The notes under the pieces: generated by a model
What the model was told of the DNA's origin: nothing
Database searches by the model: none
The model's input: only the letters and a program-made list of their open reading frames with translations
Source of the DNA: Chlorobiota bacterium
GTDB taxonomy: Bacteria > Bacteroidota > Ignavibacteria > OLB7
Reading direction: 5' to 3'
Length of the DNA: 36,204 bases
Assembly (NCBI GenBank): GCA_016788565.1
Contig: JAEUSP010000046.1
Span: forward strand, 1 to 36,204
Position numbers and translations under genes: made by a program
Shown here: piece by piece, positions 15,736 through 24,681 of the stretch
Numbering within the stretch: the stretch's first letter is position 1
Layout: every line of letters starts with the position of its first letter

Positions 15736-16893
15736 CTACTGCACCCTGATTTTACCCAGCACAAACAACCCAGCTCCGCCCAGAGTTACCGGTGCGTCGG
15801 GGCCGGTTTCGCCGGTGTTTTGCCAGGTTCCAACTGCGGGGTCGTCGCGGTGGAGCACGGCGGCAAGCAATGTTCCGGTCGGCACATTTTTCTCGACAGT
15901 CACCACAACGTTTTCGGTTGCGCCGATGCTAACCCGTGCGCGGCCAATGGAGCTTCCAAGAATGGGGTCATCGTTTGCATCGGTTTCGTGCAGCACAATC
16001 CACCCCACCACGGTGCTTTCCACCTTGTCAATGTTGATGATGTTGTTGGTGATTTTTTGCGGAGTTGTTAGCACACGCGGCGTGGCCGAACCAAACGCTT
16101 TGAACCATACGCGCACCGGGCTGCCACCGAAAGAAACCGATTGATCCGCCCCGGGAAATTCGAACGTCCCTTCCACGCCACGGTCAATGTGCAGCACCCC
16201 CCACAAAATGGCGTTTGGGCTGATGGCATTGGCCGCCGCTGTGTCCAACGCCACGCTCACGGTGCCGTTCGGTCCGGCGTTGACGTGCGTTTTGCCAAGC
16301 AGCGTCCCCGGCGCGCCGGACCCGTTGTCGGCGTAGATCGCCATCCAGCCATCCTCGGCAGCGGCCACATCCAGGGCAACGCGGTTGTTGTTCAGCTGCT
16401 GGTCGCCGCCAATTACCGTCGGCGTTGTTTGGTTGATAGTGAACGACACCTGAACAACTTGGCTTGCAGCGTTCACTGCGGGTTGGTCGGGCGAACCAGC
16501 GCCGGTGTATTCAAACGTCCCAGCGGCCCCGTCATCCAGATGAAGCGTGGCCCACAGCTTGTCGCCGTTGCTGACGTTCCCCTCCAAAGTCACCCGTGCG
16601 TTTGTGGTTGCGCCAACGGGGAGTTGAAGTTTGGCGATGATCCCGCTCATCAGCGGCGCGCCGCTGCCGTTGTCGCGTTGGATCACAAGCCATGACTTCG
16701 CCGTGGCCGTCACTTTTGGGATGACTAATTGCCCGTTATCGGGGGTTAGCGTGGCGGTTACGGTGATGGCGTTATCAATGGCATCGGGGTCGGTTGGTTC
16801 GGGGTCGCAGCCGGCAATGGCCAGCCCCATTGCGGCAATCATCAGAAATGGGCCAAAGCGGCGGAGCAGAAGAGCGCGTGTGTGAGTATTCAT
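15736..16893 (-). CDS. Lipoprotein with three DUF7282-like repeats
   Basis: 385 aa from ATG 16893. A signal peptide with lipobox LAIAGC puts the lipidated cysteine at residue 29, followed by an acidic DPEPTDPDAID linker. The rest is three tandem beta-rich units of about 110-120 residues. Each has the core V-x-x-x-x-x-WLVIQRDNGSGAP / GWMAIYADNGSGAPG / GWIVLHETDANDDP, then a strand of the type ARVTLEGNV..GDKLWATLHLDDGAAGTFEY. The repeated W-[IL]-x-[IL]-x-x-D-x-x-G-x-x-x-x-x-x-[GS] and 'LHxDxGxxGTFE' patterns are those of DUF7282, a surface-protein domain known from archaea and diverse bacteria. The exact function is unknown. A start at 16977 would precede the signal peptide with unlikely sequence. 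Confidence 0.72.
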   Translation of the reverse strand: MNTHTRALLLRRFGPFLMIAAMGLAIAGCDPEPTDPDAIDNAITVTATLTPDNGQLVIPKVTATAKSWLVIQRDNGSGAPLMSGIIAKLQLPVGATTNARVTLEGNVSNGDKLWATLHLDDGAAGTFEYTGAGSPDQPAVNAASQVVQVSFTINQTTPTVIGGDQQLNNNRVALDVAAAEDGWMAIYADNGSGAPGTLLGKTHVNAGPNGTVSVALDTAAANAISPNAILWGVLHIDRGVEGTFEFPGADQSVSFGGSPVRVWFKAFGSATPRVLTTPQKITNNIINIDKVESTVVGWIVLHETDANDDPILGSSIGRARVSIGATENVVVTVEKNVPTGTLLAAVLHRDDPAVGTWQNTGETGPDAPVTLGGAGLFVLGKIRVQ

Positions 16894-17043
16894 GGTTGTT
16901 GTTAATTTCAAAGTGGTTGATTGGCTGACACACCGAAACGCCGGTAGTAACGGAAGGCCGCCTTTAGTCCTGTGCAAAAAGTAGTACCTTCTTGCGTACC
17001 AATCACCAACTCACCTTCCATTAACCGAATTTTCCAAAACCTG

Positions 17044-18438
17044 ATGAACTACCGTATCGAGCATGACACCATGGGGGAAGTTCAGGTCCCCGCCCAGAAG
17101 TACTGGGGGGCGCAAACTGAACGTTCTCGCAACAATTTCAAAATCGGGGCCGAGGCAAGTATGCCCCGCGAGGTGATCCACGCGTTTGCCCACCTGAAGC
17201 GCGCCGCAGCGCAAGCCAACCACCAGCTTGGCGTGCTTTCCGCCGAAAAGCGGGATTTGATTTCTGCGGTGTGCCAAGAAATTTTGGAGGGGAAATTGGA
17301 TGCCGAATTTCCCCTTGTGATCTGGCAAACCGGATCGGGAACGCAAAGCAACATGAACGTCAATGAAGTAATTGCCAACCGCGCCCACGTTCTGAACGGC
17401 GGCAGCCTTTCCGACGCGAAGAAGGTTTTGCACCCGAACGACGACGTGAACAAATCGCAGTCATCGAACGACACCTTCCCAACGGCCATGCACATTGCCG
17501 CCTACGCCCAAGCCGTAACGGTGACAATCCCGGGAATGGAGTTGCTTCGCGGAACGCTGGCGGCCAAAGCTGAACAGTTCAACAGCATTGTGAAAACCGG
17601 GCGAACTCACTTCATGGATGCCACGCCACTGACGTTGGGCCAGGAGTTCAGCGGCTACGTCCAGCAGCTTGATAACGGCATCCGCGCATTGCGGAGCGCG
17701 CTGGAGATGGTGGCCCAGCTTGCGCTGGGGGGAACCGCCGTTGGCACCGGGCTGAACACGCCAGCGGGATATGATGTTCTGGTTGCCGAAAAAATTGCCG
17801 AATCCACTGGCCACCCATTCGTCACCGCGCCGAATAAATTCGAGGCGTTGGCGGCGCACGACGCAATGGTGGAGCTTTCCGGCGCGCTGAAACGCTGCGC
17901 GGTTTCGCTGATGAAAATTGCCAACGACATCCGAATGCTGAGTAGCGGCCCACGCTGCGGCATTGGGGAGCTTCTGATTCCCGACAACGAGCCAGGCTCT
18001 TCCATCATGCCCGGCAAAGTGAACCCAACCCAGCCGGAAGCAATGACGATGGTTTGCGCCCAGGTGATGGGGAACGATGTTGCCGTATCAATCGGCGGGG
18101 CAACCGGGCATTTCGAGCTGAACGTCTTCAAGCCGCTGATTGCCGCCAACGTGCTGCAAAGCGGGCGGCTGATTGGCGATGCCTGCGTTAGCTTCAACGA
18201 CAAATGTGCCACTGGTATCGAACCAAACCTTCCGGTGCTGAAACAGCATCTGGAAAATTCGCTGATGCTGGTGACGGCGTTGAACACACACATCGGCTAC
18301 GAGAACGCCGCAAAAATTGCCAAGAAAGCTCACAAGGAAAACAAAACACTGCGCGAAGCCGCACTTGAGCTTGGCCTTCTCACCAACGAACAATTCGACG
18401 AATGGGTGAAACCGGAGGAGATGGTGGGGGGGAAGTAA
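17044..18438 (+). CDS. fumC: Class II fumarate hydratase
   Basis: 464 aa from ATG 17044, the usual FumC length. It begins [30 protein letters not shown], contains [18 protein letters not shown] and the [21 protein letters not shown] active-site segment (catalytic His), and has the mobile serine loop [13 protein letters not shown] near residues 319-331. It reversibly hydrates fumarate to L-malate in the TCA cycle and needs no Fe-S cluster. Monocistronic, with its own hairpin terminator immediately downstream. An in-frame ATG at 16972 would add 24 unlikely residues. Confidence 0.96.
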   Translation: MNYRIEHDTMGEVQVPAQKYWGAQTERSRNNFKIGAEASMPREVIHAFAHLKRAAAQANHQLGVLSAEKRDLISAVCQEILEGKLDAEFPLVIWQTGSGTQSNMNVNEVIANRAHVLNGGSLSDAKKVLHPNDDVNKSQSSNDTFPTAMHIAAYAQAVTVTIPGMELLRGTLAAKAEQFNSIVKTGRTHFMDATPLTLGQEFSGYVQQLDNGIRALRSALEMVAQLALGGTAVGTGLNTPAGYDVLVAEKIAESTGHPFVTAPNKFEALAAHDAMVELSGALKRCAVSLMKIANDIRMLSSGPRCGIGELLIPDNEPGSSIMPGKVNPTQPEAMTMVCAQVMGNDVAVSIGGATGHFELNVFKPLIAANVLQSGRLIGDACVSFNDKCATGIEPNLPVLKQHLENSLMLVTALNTHIGYENAAKIAKKAHKENKTLREAALELGLLTNEQFDEWVKPEEMVGGK

Positions 18439-18450
18439 TTGCCAAATAAA

Positions 18451-18496
18451 CAATTAGGGATGTTGTTGAATCGCGATGGCATCCCTGATTGTTTTT
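18451..18496 (+). terminator. Intrinsic terminator of fumC
   Basis: A 12-bp stem (18451-18462 with 18480-18491, one G-T wobble) encloses a 17-nt loop and is followed directly by TTTTT. It begins 13 bp after the fumC stop. Confidence 0.82.
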
Positions 18497-18546
18497 CAGC
18501 AAACAAAGCAAGTACAGCAAGAAAAATTACGGTGGGTTGGCTGGTG

Positions 18547-18581
18547 GTAAAAAACGTAGATAGAGTAAAAACGTAGATAAA
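18547..18581. promoter_or_regulatory. Tandem 17-18 bp direct repeat before the methyltransferase gene
   Basis: Two adjacent copies of GTAAAAAACGTAGATAGA / GTAAAAACGTAGATAAA end 4 nt before the ATG at 18586. The spacing (about 18 bp) is less than two helical turns. They could be an operator for autoregulation of the restriction-modification pair or a simple duplication containing the ribosome-binding region (GATAAAG). No separate controller (C) protein gene is present. Confidence 0.4.
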
Positions 18582-18585
18582 GTCA

Positions 18586-19329
18586 ATGATAACGAACTAT
18601 CATAACCGCATCATACAGGGTGATTGCTTAAGGATCATGAAGCAGTTGCCAGATACCGCATTTGATCTTGTGGTGACATCGCCACCATACAACCTGAAAA
18701 ATTCCACTGGGAACGGCATGAAAGATGGGAGAGGTGGAAAATGGAAAAATGCGGAATTAGTGAATGGATATTCCCACCACGACGACTGTATGCCGCATGA
18801 TGAGTATGCTCAATGGCAGTATGAGTGTTTAACGGAGATGTACCGCCTTTTACGCGATACGGGGGCAATTTTCTACAATCATAAGTGGAGGGTGCAGGAC
18901 GGAATTTTGCAAGATAGAGCGGATATTATCCGCGATCTGCCTGTCCGGCAAATCATCATTTGGAAAAGAAAAGGTGGGATCAACTTTAATGCTGGCTATT
19001 TTTTGCCAACGTATGAAGTCATCTACCTAATTGCAAAGCCTGATTTTAAGCTGGTGCCAAAGGCCAATGCTTTCGGTGATGTTTGGGAATTCAAGCAGGA
19101 AATGAAAAATGATCACCCCGCTCCATTCCCAGTGGCATTAATCGAGCGGGTTATTGCCTCAACGTTTGCAAAAAACGTTCTTGATCCTTTTATGGGAAGC
19201 GGAACAACGGCTATTGCTGCGTTAATGAGCAACCGCAGTTATACAGGAATTGAAATATCGCCTGATTATTGCGCTATGGCACAACGCAGGATTGATACTT
19301 TCCACCAACAAACTCAGCTTGTATTTTAG
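18586..19329 (+). CDS. Type II DNA methyltransferase, beta class (N4-cytosine or N6-adenine)
   Basis: 247 aa. The catalytic motif IV TSPPYNL is near the N-terminus (residues 31-37), while the AdoMet-binding motif I FMGSGTT comes near the C-terminus (about 199-208, DPFMGSGTTAIAAL). This order defines the beta class of amino-methyltransferases. It ends with the IEISPDYCAMAQRRI motif. SPPY-type motif IV is frequent in N4-cytosine enzymes but also occurs in N6-adenine enzymes. It modifies the host's own recognition sites so that the adjacent endonuclease does not cut. It is followed after 5 nt by the endonuclease gene. Both genes are much AT-richer than fumC and the PBP gene on either side, a sign of horizontal acquisition. 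Confidence 0.9.
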   Translation: MITNYHNRIIQGDCLRIMKQLPDTAFDLVVTSPPYNLKNSTGNGMKDGRGGKWKNAELVNGYSHHDDCMPHDEYAQWQYECLTEMYRLLRDTGAIFYNHKWRVQDGILQDRADIIRDLPVRQIIIWKRKGGINFNAGYFLPTYEVIYLIAKPDFKLVPKANAFGDVWEFKQEMKNDHPAPFPVALIERVIASTFAKNVLDPFMGSGTTAIAALMSNRSYTGIEISPDYCAMAQRRIDTFHQQTQLVF

Positions 19330-19334
19330 AAACT

Positions 19335-20390
19335 ATGAAAACAGTGAACATTTTGGCCGAATTTCAAAATAAGTGGCACAATACTTATTGGTTTTCAAGG
19401 ATGCTAATCAATAATGATAAGTATGGGGCAATCGGTAAAGAACCGGAATTGCTTGCTATGCTTGCAAGCAGTTTGCGGGTTATTGCACGTGAAAATAAAA
19501 ACGATGATACTCTGGATTTGCAAAAGCAGGCCATCCGGAATATCATTGAGGGGCGTTATCGAAAAACAACTTCAAAAGATAACCGCATTCAACTTTTGCT
19601 GAAGGAACTTGGAGAGGAAATAAAAACTTCTGATGATATGAATGTTTTTATTCTTACATGCGAAAATGTCATGCTTCCTCTTCATCAAGCTATTACAAAC
19701 ATCCCAAGCACTGACAGAGAATTTGCCCTGAATATCGCTAAATCCTATCTGGACGTGCAGGGAGAACAAGGCTTAGCACAGGTGATTTCTCTTTGGGATG
19801 ATCTTGGTGTTAAAGGATGCTTGACCGCAGAACGAACTGAGATTGTGAGAGCCTTCACAACGCTGCGCATACTTTTAACAAAAGACCAATCGTTTTCTGA
19901 AGAAGATAGAGACATTATACTCACAGCATTTACTCAAGAATTTGAAAGAAGAGCGGCACAAAAACGCAAAAAAAGAGCTGGCGGGAGTTTAGAAGATGTG
20001 ACCGATTTCATTCTTGGCTATTATAAAATTAAGCGTGCACAAGCACCAGCACACTTTCAAGCAGACCTTGAAGTTGATAATTGGGTAAAAACAAAGGATG
20101 GCTGGTTGATTGGCATCTCCTGTAAGAGAACACTGCGTGAACGTTGGAAAAACGTGAGTAGTAGCACTGAAATCTACAACCGTTTTAAAGTCAAACACAT
20201 TTTTCACGTGGTGACGTTCGATGAAGATTTATCCGACGATAAATTGACGATACTCGGCGAACAACGCCAAGTGTTTTATCTTCCCGACAATAGCCGTCGC
20301 TTGCAATATGCGCTGGCTCATGTCGGACTTAAAAATTACGTCCGACCAATTTCGCAGCTTATTCGCGACCTCAAGGAGCAGGTCAAATAA
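19335..20390 (+). CDS. Type II restriction endonuclease (PD-(D/E)xK fold)
   Basis: 351 aa, directly after the methyltransferase. The N-terminal two thirds are helical and have no family I can name. The catalytic part begins RAGGSLEDVTDFIL (residues about 215-227), a helix typical of restriction enzymes. It continues with D248 (EVDNW) and the strand LIGISCKRTLRERW (258-271), which provides Lys264. In place of the usual E-x-K there is S-x-K, with a later Glu (E279), similar to the displaced-acid active sites of the EcoRII/PspGI/NgoMIV group; K-x-T-x-x-[KR]-[DE]-R-W is especially like EcoRII. Members of that group recognise sites containing CC or CCGG-like cores, so a CC-containing site is a reasonable guess. 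AT-rich like its partner. Confidence 0.83.
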   Translation: MKTVNILAEFQNKWHNTYWFSRMLINNDKYGAIGKEPELLAMLASSLRVIARENKNDDTLDLQKQAIRNIIEGRYRKTTSKDNRIQLLLKELGEEIKTSDDMNVFILTCENVMLPLHQAITNIPSTDREFALNIAKSYLDVQGEQGLAQVISLWDDLGVKGCLTAERTEIVRAFTTLRILLTKDQSFSEEDRDIILTAFTQEFERRAAQKRKKRAGGSLEDVTDFILGYYKIKRAQAPAHFQADLEVDNWVKTKDGWLIGISCKRTLRERWKNVSSSTEIYNRFKVKHIFHVVTFDEDLSDDKLTILGEQRQVFYLPDNSRRLQYALAHVGLKNYVRPISQLIRDLKEQVK

Positions 20391-20406
20391 TCGTCACTGT
20401 TCCACC

Positions 20407-21939
20407 TTAATCTCCCCCAAAATACCCAAGCCGCTCCAGCGATTGATAGACTGAGCGGGCTATGGGGGCGTTCAGTTCGCCTGCATACTGGCCATCGCGA
20501 TTTTGAATTGCTACCACCACCGCATACGCCTTCCTATTTTTCTGGCCAAACGAAACCCACCATGATGGCTCGCGCCCATCCGGCTCGCGGTCGGCAGTGC
20601 CGGTTTTTCCGTAGATGATGATCCCTTTTGCTTCCAGCCCGTTGAAGATGTTTGCGGCGGTTCCCCCTTGCATCAGCGGCTGGCGCAGAAGCTCACGAAG
20701 CCACGCCACGCTCTTCCGATCAACGCTCCAACGAAGGGTGTCGGGTTGGCGGCCCAGCTCCAGCGTTGGCCGGATGAACGTCCCGCCGTTAGCAATCCCC
20801 GACATCAGCACGGCAATGTGAATCGGGTTGGCTTTCACCGATGCTTGGCCAATCCCGATGCGGGTTTGCGCGATGACGTCGCGTGCGCGAACCCAACTTT
20901 GCGCCGGCAGCAGGGTGGAGTACTCGTTCAAAAACAACCCCGTGTTCCACCGCATTCGCTGGTTGAACCCTAACGAATCGAAGTATTCCGCAAGTGGCCC
21001 GAACCCTACCAATCGGTACGCCAAGTAGGCAAAGTAAGCGTTGCAGGAGTAGCGCATCGCCGCCGGCATGGCAATGCGCCCGTGTGCCGATCCATGGTCG
21101 GTGATCGGCGTGATCCCCCGCCCCGGCGCGTACTGGCCGCTGCACGCAAAACCGCTCTCTTCGGGCAATGGCGTTCCAAGCTCGTGCGCCGCCAGCGCAA
21201 TCAGCGGCTTGATGGAGGACCCCGGTGAAAAATTATCCTTGATTGCCCGCGAAGTCAGTGGGCGAGTTTTGCGGTCGCTGGCCCACCGCCACCATGCGGT
21301 GTCGTTGCCAACGCGGTTGGGGTCGTAGGTGGGATAATTTGCGGCGGCCAACACTTGCCCGTTCCCCGCATCCATCACCACTACTGCTCCGGTTCTGCCG
21401 TTCAGCGCGGTTAGTGCGGCACGTTGCAATCGCAGGTCAATGGTGAGTTGGGCATCGTGGGGAAGGTCGTCGCGCAGGGAATCGTTCAGCAACGTCAGCC
21501 CTTTTTCGATACCAACGCCGTCGCGCACCGGGCCGGTCCAATATCCAACCAGATGGGCCGTTGCCGGGCCAGCCGGATAGCTGCGGCGCAGATGCCCGCC
21601 ACGCAACGAATACTCCGCAAGCGGCTCTCCATTTCGATCCACGATTCGCCCCAGCGGCTGCGCAAGCCCACGAAATCTTGCTTTGGTATCGAACCCAGCG
21701 GCAACGGAGTCGGCGGGGGATTCGCCCCGCATGATGAGCTGCTCGGTTGCGGGGGTGATGGTGAAAAACACCCGCCACAGCAGCCCCCCAGCAAGCAACG
21801 CAAACAAGCCAACCGACATTGCCACCGCCCCTTTTCTTTCAATCGCACGCAAGCCTTCCAGCGCCCCGCCCCGTTGCAGCAGCGCGGCCACAACAATCAA
21901 TCCCCACAGTGAAAGAAGTGTGATGTGGAGTGGGTTCAT
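20407..21939 (-). CDS. pbpA: Class B penicillin-binding protein, PbpA-like transpeptidase
   Basis: 510 aa from ATG 21939. All three transpeptidase motifs are present: S241-x-x-K244 (SPGSSIKP), S298-C-N300 and K445-T-G-T448. Upstream is a dimerisation region with GRIVDRNGEPLAEY and YPAGPATAHLVGYWTGPVRDGVGIEKG, closest in style to mycobacterial PbpA. The N-terminus has two hydrophobic helices (about 4-22 and 36-58), where a single anchor is normal. The enzyme cross-links peptidoglycan on the outside of the inner membrane and forms an acyl-enzyme at S241. It is the last gene of the kinase operon, and its ATG overlaps the stop of the FHA gene before it. The pair rodA/ftsW that usually accompanies it is absent from the window. 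Confidence 0.93.
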   Translation of the reverse strand: MNPLHITLLSLWGLIVVAALLQRGGALEGLRAIERKGAVAMSVGLFALLAGGLLWRVFFTITPATEQLIMRGESPADSVAAGFDTKARFRGLAQPLGRIVDRNGEPLAEYSLRGGHLRRSYPAGPATAHLVGYWTGPVRDGVGIEKGLTLLNDSLRDDLPHDAQLTIDLRLQRAALTALNGRTGAVVVMDAGNGQVLAAANYPTYDPNRVGNDTAWWRWASDRKTRPLTSRAIKDNFSPGSSIKPLIALAAHELGTPLPEESGFACSGQYAPGRGITPITDHGSAHGRIAMPAAMRYSCNAYFAYLAYRLVGFGPLAEYFDSLGFNQRMRWNTGLFLNEYSTLLPAQSWVRARDVIAQTRIGIGQASVKANPIHIAVLMSGIANGGTFIRPTLELGRQPDTLRWSVDRKSVAWLRELLRQPLMQGGTAANIFNGLEAKGIIIYGKTGTADREPDGREPSWWVSFGQKNRKAYAVVVAIQNRDGQYAGELNAPIARSVYQSLERLGYFGGD

Positions 21940-22586
21940 GGTTCTGGAAAAAATGATGGTGAAAGTTCGGCAATCTGGATGTTGCACCCTCCGCAAGTGA
22001 TCTCATCGCCATTGTCCAACGGAACCGGCTCGGTCCCCATTTCAGCCCCGTTGATGATTGTGGGATTGTGCCCCAGCAGCTGGCCCTGCAATCGAAAATC
22101 GCGATACCGAAACTGCAGATGCCGCCGCGAAATCTGGCGGGCATCATCCCGCAGCGGAAGGAACTGGGCAGGGGGATTGCTATGCTCCCGGCCAACCAGG
22201 ATTTCTTGATGCCGAACCGAAACGGTCTGCTGGCCAGCGTCATCGTGAATGATGCAGGAATAGAGTTTGCGCCAAGCCTGCACGTTCACCCGGCAGGGGG
22301 AATCCAGGTCGGCCAACAGCAGGTTGATGACCACCCGCCCGAACCCGCCAACACGCCAGCGGTTTGCCTGAATAAACTCACCCACCACACCCGCCAACCC
22401 CAGCCGAAAACGCTCCAACTGCTGCGCCGGATCGCCGGCCCACTCGGCGGCAAACTGAGTCCGTTGCAGGGCGATCGTCAAGATATTTGGGACGATAATC
22501 CGCCCTTCGTGCAAGGTTGCCGCAGCGCGTAACCGCTCCTGCGCCACAAGCTGCGCGCTTCCGATCAGCGTGGTTAGCTCAATCAT
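21936..22586 (-). CDS. FHA-domain protein with FhaA-like N-terminal domain (second FHA gene)
   Basis: 216 aa from ATG 22586, which overlaps the stop of the preceding FHA gene (ATGA). The N-terminal part (about 15-100) looks like the FhaA/DUF3662 domain: LHEGRIIVPNILTIALQRTQF, then GGFGRVVINLL. The C-terminal FHA domain (about 130-210) keeps the phosphothreonine-site pattern GRE ... ISRRHLQF ... TIINGAEM ... LDNGDEITCG. FHA domains bind phosphothreonine peptides, so a client of the operon's kinase is the natural partner. Its own stop overlaps the PBP start. The longer frame back to 22721 lies inside the previous gene and is rejected. Confidence 0.8.
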   Translation of the reverse strand: MIELTTLIGSAQLVAQERLRAAATLHEGRIIVPNILTIALQRTQFAAEWAGDPAQQLERFRLGLAGVVGEFIQANRWRVGGFGRVVINLLLADLDSPCRVNVQAWRKLYSCIIHDDAGQQTVSVRHQEILVGREHSNPPAQFLPLRDDARQISRRHLQFRYRDFRLQGQLLGHNPTIINGAEMGTEPVPLDNGDEITCGGCNIQIAELSPSFFPEP

Positions 22587-23449
22587 TGCAGCAATCGGAT
22601 GGTGTAGCCTTCTACTTGAAGCTCGGTTCCGGGAAGCATGGTGCGGGGGAAGCCAGGGCGCAGCGGATCGTTCTGGCCAACCGAAACTCTCCCTTTTCCA
22701 ATCTGCTCCACCACTACCCAATCGTCATGGACTTCCAAGCGCAGTTGGTGGCGCGAGACGGTTTCGTGGAGGTCTAACTCAAGGGAGTGATGATTTTGGG
22801 GGAGTGCGGGGCGTGGGTTTCCGCGCCGGCCGATAATCCAGAATCCTTGCGGTAGCTGGGCGTTGGCAATCACCTCACCTTCCCATTCCACCACAATCCG
22901 CCACGGGCTTGGCGGTGGTGGTTGCGCTGGTGTGGGAAGCGACTCACGCTGGCGTTCACTTGGGCTTTCACTCCGGCTCTCAACTTCCCCAAGCACACGG
23001 GTGGCATCGTTTGGTGGATGCGCCGTGCGGTGCGGTGCTGGATGGGCCGTGAGATGAGGTGAGGCGGGGGGCTTGGTTTCTGGGGTGAGTACGGCGGTGT
23101 ACATCTCGCCACTGGTGAGCGCGTCGTCGCAAGCAATCGTCACCCGCAGCAGGTGGTCGCCAAAGGTTCGCATCTCCCCGGCGGAGGATTCTTTCATCAG
23201 TTGGTTGGTCAGGAAAACCTCAAGGTCGCTGATTGCGTGCATCCCCTTCAGTTGGTCGAACTGCTCGGGGCTGATCCTGAGTTCGTAGCGGGAAGGAATT
23301 CGTTTGGTTGATCCCATCAGCAATGCCCGTTCGTCGCGCACCATCCGAAGCGAGCGGAGCGATTCCTGCACGAACTGGCTGCGCTCAATGGTTTCATCAC
23401 TGCTGGGGAAGAGCATATCAATCAAGGAGCGGAAACGTGATGCTGGCAT
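22583..23449 (-). CDS. FhaA-like protein: DUF3662-type domain, linker, FHA domain
   Basis: 288 aa from ATG 23449. The N-terminal domain (about 1-120) starts FRSLIDMLFPSSDETIERS and has KRIPSRYELRISPEQFDQL and HLLRVTIACDDALTSGEMY, like the FhaA N-terminal domain of actinobacteria. A Pro/Ser/Arg-rich linker (about 125-195) follows. The C-terminal FHA domain has IIGRRGNP ... LHETVSRHQLRLEVHDDWVVVEQIG ... PGTELQVEGYTIRL, with the key Gly-Arg and Ser-Arg-His residues. Mycobacterial FhaA binds the phosphorylated pseudokinase MviN and links kinase signalling to cell-wall synthesis. An in-frame ATG at 23530 would add 27 polar residues; the start is uncertain. Confidence 0.8.
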   Translation of the reverse strand: MPASRFRSLIDMLFPSSDETIERSQFVQESLRSLRMVRDERALLMGSTKRIPSRYELRISPEQFDQLKGMHAISDLEVFLTNQLMKESSAGEMRTFGDHLLRVTIACDDALTSGEMYTAVLTPETKPPASPHLTAHPAPHRTAHPPNDATRVLGEVESRSESPSERQRESLPTPAQPPPPSPWRIVVEWEGEVIANAQLPQGFWIIGRRGNPRPALPQNHHSLELDLHETVSRHQLRLEVHDDWVVVEQIGKGRVSVGQNDPLRPGFPRTMLPGTELQVEGYTIRLLQ

Positions 23450-23575
23450 TGGACGCTGGTTGAAATGGAGTTGGTTTGGTTGCTTAGTTTTTTTCTTGTT
23501 TGGCTCATCTAAAATTACGGAGATCAGCATGAGCGGTGGGCTGGATTCGGAAGCATCTGCTCTTGCTTCTATTTC

Positions 23576-24670
23576 CTATTTCCTCACCCCTATTTTCTTC
23601 TTCCTCCCCTCCGGCGTTGGTTGCACGTTGGGAGGGGCGGGGAGCCGCGAAGTATCGGGCATTTGATTTCCGGTTGCTGGTGCGGTTGCTGGCGTGGCTG
23701 CTTCTTGGGGCGGCGGCGGAATGGGGATGAGTTCTCGCCAAACAATCACAGCTGCCAGCGCAATAATCAACGCAATGCCGAACGCCACAAGCCAGGCCCG
23801 CTGGGTTGATGGGGGAGGGGAGTAGCGGCGTTCGGGAAACTGCTCCAGCGTTGCGGGGGAATCCATCTCCGTGGGTTCGGTGCCGGCCTGAAGCTGTGCA
23901 AGAATCACGGTGATGTTATCCCCCCCGCCGGCTGCCAGCGCAGCAACCACAAGGGCATCGCAAGCGGAATCGAGCTGTGTGTTCCCGCGCAATATCTCGG
24001 CAATCCGCTCATCCTCAATTTCCGAGTGAAGCCCATCGGTGGCCAGCAGAACAGTGTCGCCGGGGTGAAGCGGGAATTGGAAGATGTCGGGGGTGACGGT
24101 CGGCTCTGACCCCAGTGCGCGGGTGATGACGTTCCGCCCGGGAAATTGCGCGGCTTGCTCCTTTGTTAAAACCCCGGAAGCAACCAATTCGGCAACGTGG
24201 GAGTGGTCGTTGGTAAGCTGCTGCAATCCGCCGTTGCGGAACAGGTAGGCGCGGCTGTCGCCCACGTTTGCCAGATGAAGTTGGTGCCCGCCACCGATGC
24301 CATCCCGCTGGATCACCGCTGCAACAAGGGTGGTTCCCATCGTCCCCGCGTCACGCTTTCGGGCGGCTTGGAACACCTGCCAATTTGCGGCCTGAACCCC
24401 TTCCGGCATCCGTTGCGCAAAGCCTTGCTGAAATTCACTTTGCTGCGGTTGCTGCATCGTCCGCAAAAACACCTCCACCGCCAGCGCGCTGGCTTCGGCT
24501 CCGCCGTGGTGCCCTCCCATTCCGTCGCAAACCACCAGCACGCACGCATCCCCCACCGGAAGCGTCGCCAAGTTGTCTTCATTCTGGATACGGCGCAGCC
24601 CAACATCCGTGCGGGTGGCAATGCGGATGTTGGGTGAGTGTTGCTCTGTTCGCTTGCAGGTCGAACTCAT
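23576..24670 (-). CDS. PP2C-family Ser/Thr protein phosphatase (PstP/Stp-like)
   Basis: 364 aa. Metal-site motifs of bacterial PP2Cs are complete: RRIQNEDN (D32), VVCDGMGGHHGG (D49), TMGTTLVAAVI, LANVGDSRAYL, LLATDGLHSEI and GGGDNITVI. After the catalytic domain (to about 265) come a Ser/Pro linker, one transmembrane helix (AWLVAFGIALIIALAAVIVW, about 293-312) and a Pro-rich basic tail outside the membrane. This is the same architecture as mycobacterial PstP. It should dephosphorylate the adjacent kinase and its substrates. It starts 11 nt after the kinase stop. The gap to the following FHA gene is 126 bp (45 bp if the longer FHA start is used). Confidence 0.92.
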   Translation of the reverse strand: MSSTCKRTEQHSPNIRIATRTDVGLRRIQNEDNLATLPVGDACVLVVCDGMGGHHGGAEASALAVEVFLRTMQQPQQSEFQQGFAQRMPEGVQAANWQVFQAARKRDAGTMGTTLVAAVIQRDGIGGGHQLHLANVGDSRAYLFRNGGLQQLTNDHSHVAELVASGVLTKEQAAQFPGRNVITRALGSEPTVTPDIFQFPLHPGDTVLLATDGLHSEIEDERIAEILRGNTQLDSACDALVVAALAAGGGDNITVILAQLQAGTEPTEMDSPATLEQFPERRYSPPPSTQRAWLVAFGIALIIALAAVIVWRELIPIPPPPQEAATPATAPATGNQMPDTSRLPAPPNVQPTPEGRKKKIGVRK

Positions 24671-24681
24671 GCTGCGTGAAA

